64,000 nt of DNA from the NCBI GenBank assembly GCA_046350295.1, contig JAXMAR010000006.1, positions 195,390 to 259,389 of the forward strand. Direction: 5' to 3'. The notes under the pieces are model-generated. The model did no database searches, was not told the origin of the DNA, and saw nothing but the letters and a program-made list of their open reading frames with translations. Origin of the DNA: JAXMAR01 sp046350295 (GTDB lineage Bacteria; Planctomycetota; Planctomycetia; Gemmatales; Gemmataceae). The position numbers and the translations under genes were made by a program. Of the stretch, positions 44,187 to 51,753 are shown piece after piece; the stretch's first letter is position 1; each line of letters starts with the position of its first letter.

Positions 44187-44915
44187 ATGCGTATCTACCC
44201 CGCCATCGACCTCCGCGGCGGCCAGTGCGTCCGCCTCCGCCAGGGCGATTATCAACAAGAAACCGTCTTCGGCGCCGACCCCGCCGCCGTCGCCCGCAAG
44301 TGGGTCGAGCAGGGCGCCGAGTTCCTCCACATCGTCGATCTCGACGGCGCCCGCGATGGCCGGCCCGTCAACGGGACCAGCGTCCGCGGCATCGTGCAGG
44401 CGAGCGGCGTTCCCTGTCAGCTCGGCGGCGGACTGCGCAGCCAAGACCACATCGACGAAGCGCTCGGCTGGGGCGTCGCGCGCGTCGTCATCGGCACCAA
44501 GGCCCTCCAGTCCCCGGCCTGGCTCGAAGAGATGTGCGGCAAGTTTCCGCATAGGATAGTCCTTGGCATCGACGCCAGGGACGGCATGGTCGCGACGCAC
44601 GGCTGGCTCGACGTGTCGCAGACGCCCGCCCTCGACCTGGCGCGCCGTCTCGAGCATTTGCCGCTCGCCGCCATCGTGTACACCGACATCGCCCGCGACG
44701 GCATGCTGCAGGGCGCCAACGTCGCCGCCATGGGCCAGATGTGCGGCGCGGTAAGGACGCCGGTCATCGCCTCGGGCGGCGTCACGACGCTCGACGACAT
44801 CCGGGCCCTGGCGGCGCTGCCGCTGGAGGGAGCGATCGTCGGCCGGGCCCTTTATGAAGATCGGCTTTCTTTGAAAGAAGCGCTTGCGGTTTGTGTCGAA
44901 ATGAAGAATAAATGA
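44187..44915 (+). CDS. hisA: Phosphoribosylformimino-5-aminoimidazole carboxamide ribotide isomerase
   Basis: 242 residues, TIM barrel. RIYPAIDLRGGQCVRLRQGD opens with the first phosphate-binding Asp; VDLDGARDGRPVNG, GGGLRSQDHI, GIDARDG and IVYTDIARDGMLQG are the catalytic and phosphate-loop motifs, with the second Asp in TDIARDG. Step 4 of histidine synthesis. hisF is not seen. Separated from hisH by the repeat, scar and toxin-antitoxin module. Confidence 0.95.
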   Translation: MRIYPAIDLRGGQCVRLRQGDYQQETVFGADPAAVARKWVEQGAEFLHIVDLDGARDGRPVNGTSVRGIVQASGVPCQLGGGLRSQDHIDEALGWGVARVVIGTKALQSPAWLEEMCGKFPHRIVLGIDARDGMVATHGWLDVSQTPALDLARRLEHLPLAAIVYTDIARDGMLQGANVAAMGQMCGAVRTPVIASGGVTTLDDIRALAALPLEGAIVGRALYEDRLSLKEALAVCVEMKNK

Positions 44916-44981
44916 AGCATTCCCCGCGCGCTGCGGCGAGCGGCGCGGCCTCTCTGACATCCTGAAGGCGGAGCTTTTTTC

Positions 44982-47123
44982 ATGGCGAATTATCGTGTGG
45001 ACGACATCCGCAACGTTGCACTGGTGGGCCACGAGGTCACCGGCAAGACTTCGCTGGCCGACGCGATCCTCTTCAAGGCCAAGGCGGTCGATCGCCGCGG
45101 CAGCCCCGAGGACGGCACCAGCGTCTCCGATTACGACGAGGAAGAAAAGAAGCAGAAGTACTCGATCGACACGTCCATCCTGCACCTCGACTTCCAGGGC
45201 AAACGCATCAACCTCCTCGACACCCCCGGCAAGCCGGACTTCGTCGGCGCCGCCATGCAGGCCCTTCCCGCGGTCGAGACGGCCGTCGTCGTCATCTCCG
45301 CCTCCGCCGGCGTGCAGGTGAACACCCGCCGCATGTTCAACGAGGCGGGCAAGCGCGGCCTGGCGCGCATGATCGTCATCAACCGGCTCGACAGCGAAAA
45401 CCTCCACTTCCCCGAGCTGGTGCAGGCGATCCGCGACACCTTCGGCAAGAACTGCGTCCTCTTCAACGCCCCGATCAACCCCGGCCCGTCCTTCTCCGGC
45501 GTCGTCAGCGTCCTCAATCCGCCCGACAAGAACCCGGCCGGTTGCCCCGTCGACGTGCAAGCCCAGCGCTCGTTGCTCGTCGATTCGATCGTCGAGAGCG
45601 ACGAGGCCCTGATGGAGAAATACCTGGGGGAGGGCGCCGTCTCCGCTGAGGAGCTCAGCTCCGCTCTGCCCAAGGCGCTCGCCGCCGGCACGCTGATCCC
45701 GATCTTCTGCGCCTCCACCAAGAAGGAGAAGGACATCGGCGTGCAGGAAATCCTGGACGCCATCGTCCGCTTCTGCCCCAGCCCTGTCACCGGCGCCAAG
45801 CGCGCCGGCAAGAAGGGCGCCGGCGACAAGGCCCAGGACGTCACCGTCGAGCCGAGCGAGAGCGGCGAGTTCATCGCCCAGGTCTTCAAGACCCATTCCG
45901 ACAAGTTCGTCGGCCTCCTCAGCTATTTCCGCATTTTCTCCGGCAAGCTGACGCACGAGAATCCGATCGTCAACGTCCGCACAGGCAAATCGGGCCGGGC
46001 CAGCGCTCTCTTGCAAATCCAGGGCAAGACCACCAAGACCGTCCCCGAGGCCATCGCCGGCGACATCATCGCCGTCGCCAAGGTGGAGGACCTGCACATC
46101 AATGATTCGCTCGGCGCCGTCAAGCTGCCGCCGATGCAGTTTCCGCTTCCGATGTTCGGCCAGGCCGTCGAGCCCAAGGCCCGCGGCGACGAGCAAAAGA
46201 TCTCGCAAAGCCTGACGAAGATCGCCGACGAGGATCCGACGTTCAAGGTCACGCGCGACGCCCAGACCAAGGAGCTGGTGATCACGGGCATGAGCCAGCT
46301 GCATCTCGACGTGGTGCAGAAGCGGCTCAAGTCGCGCTTCGACCTCGAGATCGTCGCCCACGAGCCGAAGATCCCGTACCGCGAGACCATCACCACCAAC
46401 GCCGAGGCCAACTACCGCCACAAGAAACAGTCGGGCGGCCGCGGCCAGTTCGGCGAGGTCCACCTGCGCGTCTACCCGCTGCCGCGCGAGATCCATTCGA
46501 GCGATCAGTTCTTCGCCGAGTACGCCATCAAGGCGAAGTTCGAGAAGGTGCGCGTCGACCATTGCAGCTACGACGCCGATCACAACTTCGGCTTCATCGA
46601 CACCATCGTCGGCGGCACGATCCCCAACCAGTTCGTGCCGGCGTGCGACAAGGGGTGCCGCGAGCTGCTGGAGCGCGGCGCCCTCGCCGGCTACCGCATC
46701 CAGGACGTCGCCGTCGAGGTCTACTTCGGCAAGGAGCATCCGGTGGACAGCTCTGAAGCCGCCTTCAAGACCGCCGCCCGCAACGCCTTCAAGCAAGCCG
46801 TCCTCGCCGCCCGCCCGGTCCTCCTGGAGCCGATCGTCAACATCGAAGTGACGGTCCCGTCGAAATACACCGGCGCGATCCTGGGCGACCTCAACACCAA
46901 ACGCGCCCGCATCGAGAACCAGGACAGCCTGCCGGGCGACCTGACGGTCATCATCGGCAAGGCGCCCCTGGCGGAGATGATGCGCTACGCCGCCCAGCTC
47001 GGCTCGATCACGCAAGGGCAGGGGTCCTACACCATGGACTTCAGCCATTACGACATCGTGCCGGGCAATATCCAGCAGCAGATCGTCAGCAAGGCCAAGG
47101 TGGCGCACGACGAGGAGGATTGA
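44982..47123 (+). CDS. Elongation factor G-like protein (divergent paralogue)
   Basis: 713 residues with the five-domain EF-G layout. G1 is GHEVTGKTS (normal EF-G GHxDxGKT), G3 DTPGKPDF, G4 VINRLD (instead of NKxD), so GTP binding is likely but the switch and base-recognition positions differ. Domain IV/V sequence (KKQSGGRGQFGEV, GNIQQQIVSKAKVA) is close to EF-G. Planctomycetes have a 'type II' EF-G of this kind; role not the main elongation factor. The gene ends before a strong intrinsic terminator at 47147. Confidence 0.9.
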   Translation: MANYRVDDIRNVALVGHEVTGKTSLADAILFKAKAVDRRGSPEDGTSVSDYDEEEKKQKYSIDTSILHLDFQGKRINLLDTPGKPDFVGAAMQALPAVETAVVVISASAGVQVNTRRMFNEAGKRGLARMIVINRLDSENLHFPELVQAIRDTFGKNCVLFNAPINPGPSFSGVVSVLNPPDKNPAGCPVDVQAQRSLLVDSIVESDEALMEKYLGEGAVSAEELSSALPKALAAGTLIPIFCASTKKEKDIGVQEILDAIVRFCPSPVTGAKRAGKKGAGDKAQDVTVEPSESGEFIAQVFKTHSDKFVGLLSYFRIFSGKLTHENPIVNVRTGKSGRASALLQIQGKTTKTVPEAIAGDIIAVAKVEDLHINDSLGAVKLPPMQFPLPMFGQAVEPKARGDEQKISQSLTKIADEDPTFKVTRDAQTKELVITGMSQLHLDVVQKRLKSRFDLEIVAHEPKIPYRETITTNAEANYRHKKQSGGRGQFGEVHLRVYPLPREIHSSDQFFAEYAIKAKFEKVRVDHCSYDADHNFGFIDTIVGGTIPNQFVPACDKGCRELLERGALAGYRIQDVAVEVYFGKEHPVDSSEAAFKTAARNAFKQAVLAARPVLLEPIVNIEVTVPSKYTGAILGDLNTKRARIENQDSLPGDLTVIIGKAPLAEMMRYAAQLGSITQGQGSYTMDFSHYDIVPGNIQQQIVSKAKVAHDEED

Positions 47124-47146
47124 TTCGGGTGGGCGCCTGCAAAGCC

Positions 47147-47189
47147 AAAGGGAACCGTCCCTCTCCACGCAAGGGACGGTTCCCTTTTT
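47147..47189 (+). terminator. Intrinsic terminator after the EF-G-like gene
   Basis: A perfect 16-base stem (47147-47162 with 47172-47187) with a nine-base loop ends in a T run (TTTTT at 47185-47189), 24 bases after the stop. This is the clearest terminator in the window. Confidence 0.92.
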
Positions 47190-47393
47190 CGTTGCCAGTC
47201 GGAGCGGGCCAATGCGGCGAAAAGATAAATTCCCGTTTCGCTATCGATGGTGGGCGCCGCCAATCGTCTGTAGAGTAAGGGCTCTGCTACGGAACGCGGA
47301 AACGTCCCGTCCCCTTTTTCGCGGCAAAGCCGTAGAGTAAGGGGCAAACCATCCAAGACGGCGGCTCTTTCCCTTTCAGGAAGGACAACTCGA

Positions 47394-48983
47394 ATGCGCG
47401 GCGCCATCTCTTTGTTCGTGGTCCTCGCTCTGGGCGGGCTCGCTCAGGCCGGCGGCGAGCCCTTGGCGGGCAACTGGAAGCTGACGTTTCACAACGGCGA
47501 TGAGCAAGCGACGCTCTGGCTCCTGCACCTGGAGGCCAAGGAGGGCAAGGTCGCGGGCAAGGCGACGTCGCTGGGGGGCGTTCCACCCACCAAGCTCGGC
47601 GAGATCAAGGTGACCGGCGATCTCTTCGCGTTCAACCTCGAACTGCCCAAGGCGCCCCCCGGCGGCATCAACTTCGAAGGCCGGCTGCCCCGGCCCGGCG
47701 CCAAGAAGGTCTTCGGCACCATCAAGCTCGGCGGCAAGATCATGCCGGCGACGCTGGAGACGACCGCCGCGACCGACGCCTACGAATTGAACAAGGAAGT
47801 CGTCCTGCGCACGCCGACCGATCCGCGCGTCTTCCAGGCCGTCGTCGACCTGATCGGCGAGGCGAAGGCGAAGAAGGCGACGGCCGCCGAGGTGAAGGAG
47901 TGGATCGACACCGTGCTGAAGACCGGCCAGCTCTACGGCCCGCGCCTCCTGGAGAACCTGTCCGGGACGCTCATCCCGGCGCTCGAGAAGGACTACCCGG
48001 CCCAGGCGGTCGCCATCGCGCGCAAGGCGGAGGAGAGCCTGGACCCCAAGGCCCCGGCCGACGTCCGCCTGCGTTACCTCACGATGCTCGCCTCGGCCCT
48101 GCGCAAGGCCGGCGAGGCGGACGAGGCCAAGGCGATCGAGGCCAAGGTGGAAAAGATGGAGGTCGAGGCCTACGCGGAGTACGCCAAGGCGGAGCTGAGC
48201 GGCATCAAGATCGAGAAGTCGAAGGAGAAGGCGAAGCGCGGCGTGCTCGTGGAATTATTCACGGGAGCCCAGTGCCCGCCCTGCGTCGCCGCGGACCTGG
48301 CCTTCGACGCCCTGGAGCGGACGTACGCCCCCTCGGACGTGGTGTTGCTGCAGTACCATCTGCACATTCCCGGCCCGGACGCCCTGACCAATCCGGACTC
48401 GATCAAGCGCCAGAAATACTACGACGACCTCGTCGAAGGGACGCCGACCATGCTGCTCAACGGCAAGACCGGACCCGTGGTCGGCGGCCTGAAGCAGCAC
48501 GCGGAGGACCGGTATCAGGAGCTGCGCAAGGACATCGGCCCGCTGCTGGAGAAGGCGGCGGGAGCCGACGTCAGCGTCAGCGCCGAGCGCAAGGGGGACA
48601 AGATCGACATCAAGGCGACGGTGAAGGGTCTCAAGGCCCCCAGCGAGAAGATCAAGCTGCGGATCGTCGTGGTCGAGGACCATGTGCGTTACCAGGGCCG
48701 CAACGGCATGCTCTACCACTCGCGCGTCGTTCGCGACATGCCCGGCGGCGCGGCCGGCTTCCCTCTCGTCAAGGAGGAGAGCGAGCACACGGCAAGCGTC
48801 GACCTCGGCGACCTGCGCAAGCGTTTGGACAAGTACCTGGACAAGTTCGAGAAGGAAGAGGACCCGTTCCCTGACTCGCAGCGGCCGATGCGGCTCAAGA
48901 GCCTGTCGATCGTGGCGTTCGTGCAGAACGATGCGACGCGCGAGGTGCTGCAGGCGACGGACGTGAAGGTGAAGGGGGAGTGA
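47394..48983 (+). CDS. Exported protein with C-terminal thioredoxin-fold domain (CPPC)
   Basis: 529 residues; signal peptide ISLFVVLALGGLAQAGG. Residues ~25-125 are a beta-rich domain; ~130-275 a helical tetratricopeptide-like stretch; then VELFTGAQCPPCVAADLAFD near 285-304 starts a thioredoxin-like domain with active-site CPPC, similar to Omp28/DUF1223-type proteins, ending at ~529. CPPC suggests disulfide or electron transfer in the periplasm. Only partners expected from sequence are unknown; no neighbour shows the same theme. Confidence 0.8.
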   Translation: MRGAISLFVVLALGGLAQAGGEPLAGNWKLTFHNGDEQATLWLLHLEAKEGKVAGKATSLGGVPPTKLGEIKVTGDLFAFNLELPKAPPGGINFEGRLPRPGAKKVFGTIKLGGKIMPATLETTAATDAYELNKEVVLRTPTDPRVFQAVVDLIGEAKAKKATAAEVKEWIDTVLKTGQLYGPRLLENLSGTLIPALEKDYPAQAVAIARKAEESLDPKAPADVRLRYLTMLASALRKAGEADEAKAIEAKVEKMEVEAYAEYAKAELSGIKIEKSKEKAKRGVLVELFTGAQCPPCVAADLAFDALERTYAPSDVVLLQYHLHIPGPDALTNPDSIKRQKYYDDLVEGTPTMLLNGKTGPVVGGLKQHAEDRYQELRKDIGPLLEKAAGADVSVSAERKGDKIDIKATVKGLKAPSEKIKLRIVVVEDHVRYQGRNGMLYHSRVVRDMPGGAAGFPLVKEESEHTASVDLGDLRKRLDKYLDKFEKEEDPFPDSQRPMRLKSLSIVAFVQNDATREVLQATDVKVKGE

Positions 48984-49448
48984 TTGGGCGGCAGTTTTCT
49001 TCTGACGCGTTCATGGCGCCTCGGCGGTTCTTCGCCGAGGCGTTTGCGTTGACGCAGGGCAATGCAGGGCGAGTGACGAACACGCCCGGCCGACCACCCC
49101 GCGGCTGACGGAAAAGAGCTGGGTCTACTGCGTGCCTTTCTTTCGGCACTGGCTTAATGCGTCTTATCTTCAAGGGGCCGCGTCGGTTACGTCCACGAGC
49201 GAAGCGCCAAGCGAGTTGGCCTAACGGCACGTGCGTCGAGGCCCGATAATGCCGCAAGCGGTTGAGGAATAGTCTTTTGCGACGTCCTGGAGGGGTTCGT
49301 TGCAGTCACGGGGGTGATGAAATGCAACCGCCCGGAGTCCGGGTGCGGGAGCCCGGCGGCACTTCGGCTTGTCCAATCCCGCTGAACTTGTAATCATCCC
49401 GGCCGCGATCCGGAACGATCGCGAACGGGGCCGTCACGGAGAACAGGC
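48984..49448. other. 465-bp intergenic region with terminator, no gene
   Basis: It begins with the hairpin at 49017-49042. The remainder has no frame with convincing codon use; a 120-residue minus-strand frame (48895-49257) is Arg/Pro-rich and overlaps a real gene, so it is rejected. GC-rich and without repeats besides CCCGGAGTCCGGG at about 49328. Confidence 0.6.
49017..49045 (+). terminator. Hairpin terminator after the thioredoxin-fold gene
   Basis: CGCCTCGGCG (49017-49026), loop GTTCTT, CGCCGAGGCG (49033-49042), followed by only three T. A perfect 10-base stem but a weak T run, so it may terminate partially. Confidence 0.65.
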
Positions 49449-50201
49449 ATGGCCAAGGAAGTTTGCCCATCTTTGCCGCCGCGTCCACTGCCGCCGCTGG
49501 TCCGCTGGGGCATGGGGGTGGGGATCGCGCTTTTCATCGTTCTTGTGCCATTTGTCTATTACCGCTTCTCGTACAGCACGCACAAACGGCTGCGCGTCGT
49601 GAGCGCAGGCAAGGTGTATCGCTCGGGCTGCATGACCGAGGCGGGCTTCCGGGATGCGGTGGAGAAGCTAGGCATCCGCACCGTCATCAACCTGCAAGAC
49701 GAGTGGCCGGACCCGGAGATCAGCCGGGCTTACTTCTCGCTCGGGACGGTGAAGGAGAGCGAGATGTGCAAGGAGTTGGGGGTGGAGTACGTCTTCTTGC
49801 CGGTCGATTTGATCGCGCCGGGGGACGTACCGCACAAACATCCGGTGGCGATCGACCGGTTCCGGGCGATCATGGACGATCCGGCGAGCTATCCGGTGCT
49901 GATTCATTGCCGGGCGGGGCTGCACCGGACCGGTTGCCTGAGCGCGGTGTATCGGCAGGAATACGAGGGCTGGACGAGCGAGGAGGCGTTGGCGGAATTG
50001 AAGGCGCATGGGTTCGGCGAGTTCGTGAGCAGCTGGGCGAACGATTACATCATGCAGTACATCGTGGCGTATCAGCCGCGGCCGCGCGGCTCGGACGGGG
50101 CATTGCTGGCAGCGCCGCGGCGGGCGGTGACGGCGACGCCGGTGTCGCGGACGATGGACGACTATCGACGGTTGCCGAAAGGGGCGGAGCGGGAGCCGTA
50201 G
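49449..50201 (+). CDS. Membrane-anchored dual-specificity/tyrosine phosphatase-like protein
   Basis: 250 residues. An N-terminal membrane helix (MGVGIALFIVLVPFVYYRF) precedes a phosphatase domain. Active-site loop is VLIHCRAGLHRTG near 152-164, the CX5R motif of cysteine phosphatases, with RTVINLQDEWPDPE near 75-90 carrying the general-acid region. The C-terminal ~40 residues are basic and disordered. It probably dephosphorylates a protein or inositol-type lipid at the membrane. LptF/LptG permease follows on the same strand across repeat 50202-50260. Confidence 0.88.
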   Translation: MAKEVCPSLPPRPLPPLVRWGMGVGIALFIVLVPFVYYRFSYSTHKRLRVVSAGKVYRSGCMTEAGFRDAVEKLGIRTVINLQDEWPDPEISRAYFSLGTVKESEMCKELGVEYVFLPVDLIAPGDVPHKHPVAIDRFRAIMDDPASYPVLIHCRAGLHRTGCLSAVYRQEYEGWTSEEALAELKAHGFGEFVSSWANDYIMQYIVAYQPRPRGSDGALLAAPRRAVTATPVSRTMDDYRRLPKGAEREP

Positions 50202-50260
50202 CCGAAGTCGTGAGAGTTCGGGTGAGGCGTGTCACGGAGGCTGAAGTCTCACGACTTCAG
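50202..50260. repeat. CCGAAGTC palindromes, second locus
   Basis: CCGAAGTC-GTGA-GAGTTCGG (50202-50221, one mismatch) and CTGAAGT-CTCACG-ACTTCAG (50241-50260). Same family as at 38542-38590. It falls between the phosphatase stop and the permease start, so the ribosome site of the permease lies just beyond. Confidence 0.85.
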
Positions 50261-50266
50261 CTACAA

Positions 50267-51379
50267 ATGCTTTATCTCATCGATCGCCAGCTATTGCGCA
50301 GCTATTTCAAGGCGTACCTCGTCTGCCTGGTGAGCCTGTTGTCGATGTACGTCGTGGTCGATCTGTTCATGAACCTGGACGACTTCGCGCAGGGGGCGAA
50401 GGGGGTGGGGCAGATCGCCTTGCGCATCGGGCTGTTCTACGGCTACAAGGCGGTGGAGATCTTCGACCGCCTGAGCGAGCCGGTGGTGCTGCTGGCGGCG
50501 ATGTTCACGGTGGCGTGGATGCAGCGGAACAACGAGATATTGCCCTTGTTGTCGGCGGGCGTGTCGACACGGCGGGTGCTGCGGCCGGTGCTGATCGGGG
50601 CCGGGATCATGCTGGGGCTGAGCGTCATCAACCAGGAGCTGTTCCTGCCGCGGATCGATACGTTCCTCGTCGAGCACCGGACGAACACGGACAAGGAAGT
50701 GGGCGTACACGGGGCGTTCGACGCCAACGGTGTTTTCCTGTCGGGCTCGTCGGCGGTGCACAGCGAGCAGACGGTGAAGAATTTCGTGTGCGTGGCGCCG
50801 GCGAGCGCCAACCGCGACACGATCACGACGGTGCAGGCGAAGGAGGCGCGTTACCTGCCGGCGACGGCGGACGATGTGCGCTCCGGCGGCTGGATGATCA
50901 TCGGGGCGACGGCGCCGGAGCTGCCGCCGAGCTGGAAGGACACGAAGATCCTGGAGATGATCGTGCCGGGCAAGTTCTTCCTGCGCACCGAGGTGGACTT
51001 CGACGCGCTGATCCGCTCGCGCAACTGGTTCAGCTACGTGGATACGCCGGGACTCCTCTCCGAGCTGAACAAGGGCGGCGCGAGCTCGACGACGCGGCTG
51101 TCGACACTGGCCACGGTGTTTCACATGCGCATCACGCGGCCGATCCTGGGCATCCTGCTGGTCTTCATGGGGCTGTCGATCATCCTGCAGAACCACCAGC
51201 GCAACATTTACATCAGCGCGGGACTGTGCCTGGTGATCTGCCTGGTCTTCTTCGCGTGCAGTTTTTTTTGCCGCTGGCTGGGCGACTCGGAGAACCTGCT
51301 GCCGGCGCTGGCGGCATGGCTGCCGGTGTTCGTCTTCGGGCCGCTGTCGTTCGTCATGTTCGACGCCGTGCACACATGA
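50267..51379 (+). CDS. LptF/LptG family permease
   Basis: 370 residues, ATG 50267. LYLIDRQLLRSYFKAYLVCL and SEPVVLLAAMFTVAWMQRNN are the first membrane helices; ILPLLSAGVSTRRVLRPVL and LFLPRIDTFLVEHR are conserved in the YjgP/YjgQ (LptF/G) family. Three more helices close the protein near 300-370 after a soluble periplasmic region. Part of the lipopolysaccharide transporter driven by LptB. Only one permease is in the window, though two are usual. Confidence 0.88.
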   Translation: MLYLIDRQLLRSYFKAYLVCLVSLLSMYVVVDLFMNLDDFAQGAKGVGQIALRIGLFYGYKAVEIFDRLSEPVVLLAAMFTVAWMQRNNEILPLLSAGVSTRRVLRPVLIGAGIMLGLSVINQELFLPRIDTFLVEHRTNTDKEVGVHGAFDANGVFLSGSSAVHSEQTVKNFVCVAPASANRDTITTVQAKEARYLPATADDVRSGGWMIIGATAPELPPSWKDTKILEMIVPGKFFLRTEVDFDALIRSRNWFSYVDTPGLLSELNKGGASSTTRLSTLATVFHMRITRPILGILLVFMGLSIILQNHQRNIYISAGLCLVICLVFFACSFFCRWLGDSENLLPALAAWLPVFVFGPLSFVMFDAVHT

Positions 51380-51490
51380 CGGCGTAGTCGGACTGCCGCG
51401 CGAACCAATCCGCGGCTTCATCCGTCCTCTTCACAAGGAGGGCGCCAACATGGCTCGACCCCTGAAACGCAGGCCGCGCGTCTTTTCTGC

Positions 51491-51562
51491 GGGGCCGTGG
51501 CGTAACGGCAGCGTACCGGTCTTTTAAACCGCGAGGCGAGGGTTCGAATCCCTCCGGCCCCA
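51491..51562 (+). tRNA. tRNA-Lys (anticodon TTT)
   Basis: Cloverleaf of 72 bases: acceptor GGGGCCG with CGGCCCC (51555-51561) and discriminator A; T arm GAGGG-TTCGAAT-CCCTC; anticodon loop CTTTTAA, so the anticodon is TTT. The anticodon stem has one mismatch (C-C) at its outer pair, and the D arm is short. CCA is not encoded. Confidence 0.85.
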
Positions 51563-51606
51563 TCCACGCGGATCTCCGCGGACTCCGCGTCTCCGCGCCA
51601 AACTCT

Positions 51607-51690
51607 GGAAGGGCAAGCCAAAGGGCGATGGCAGCCGTCTCGAAAACGGCCGAGCGATGAGCCTTGAGGGTTCGACTCCCTCTCCTTCCG
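51607..51690 (+). tRNA. tRNA-Ser (anticodon CGA)
   Basis: 84 bases: acceptor GGAAGGG with TCCTTCC (one G-T pair), discriminator G as typical of serine tRNAs; anticodon stem GCCGT/ACGGC with loop CTCGAAA, so the anticodon is CGA; T arm GAGGG-TTCGACT-CCCTC; an extended variable region as in class II tRNAs. CCA is not encoded. Confidence 0.88.
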
Positions 51691-51753
51691 CATCTTCAGG
51701 GTGGCGCAGCCGCTTACTGCGCTCGCAAAGCCTCGCTTCGTGCGCGGCTCTTG

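Noticed and set aside
44157..47168. 1003-residue minus-strand frame across hisA and EF-G
   Set aside because: Overlaps two clear genes completely; no domains or start site.
48895..49257. 120-residue minus-strand gene after the thioredoxin-fold gene
   Set aside because: Overlaps the end of a real gene, Arg/Pro-rich and crosses the terminator hairpin.
51491..51690. tRNA-associated integration site
   Set aside because: No integrase, direct repeats of tRNA ends or phage genes in the flanks.
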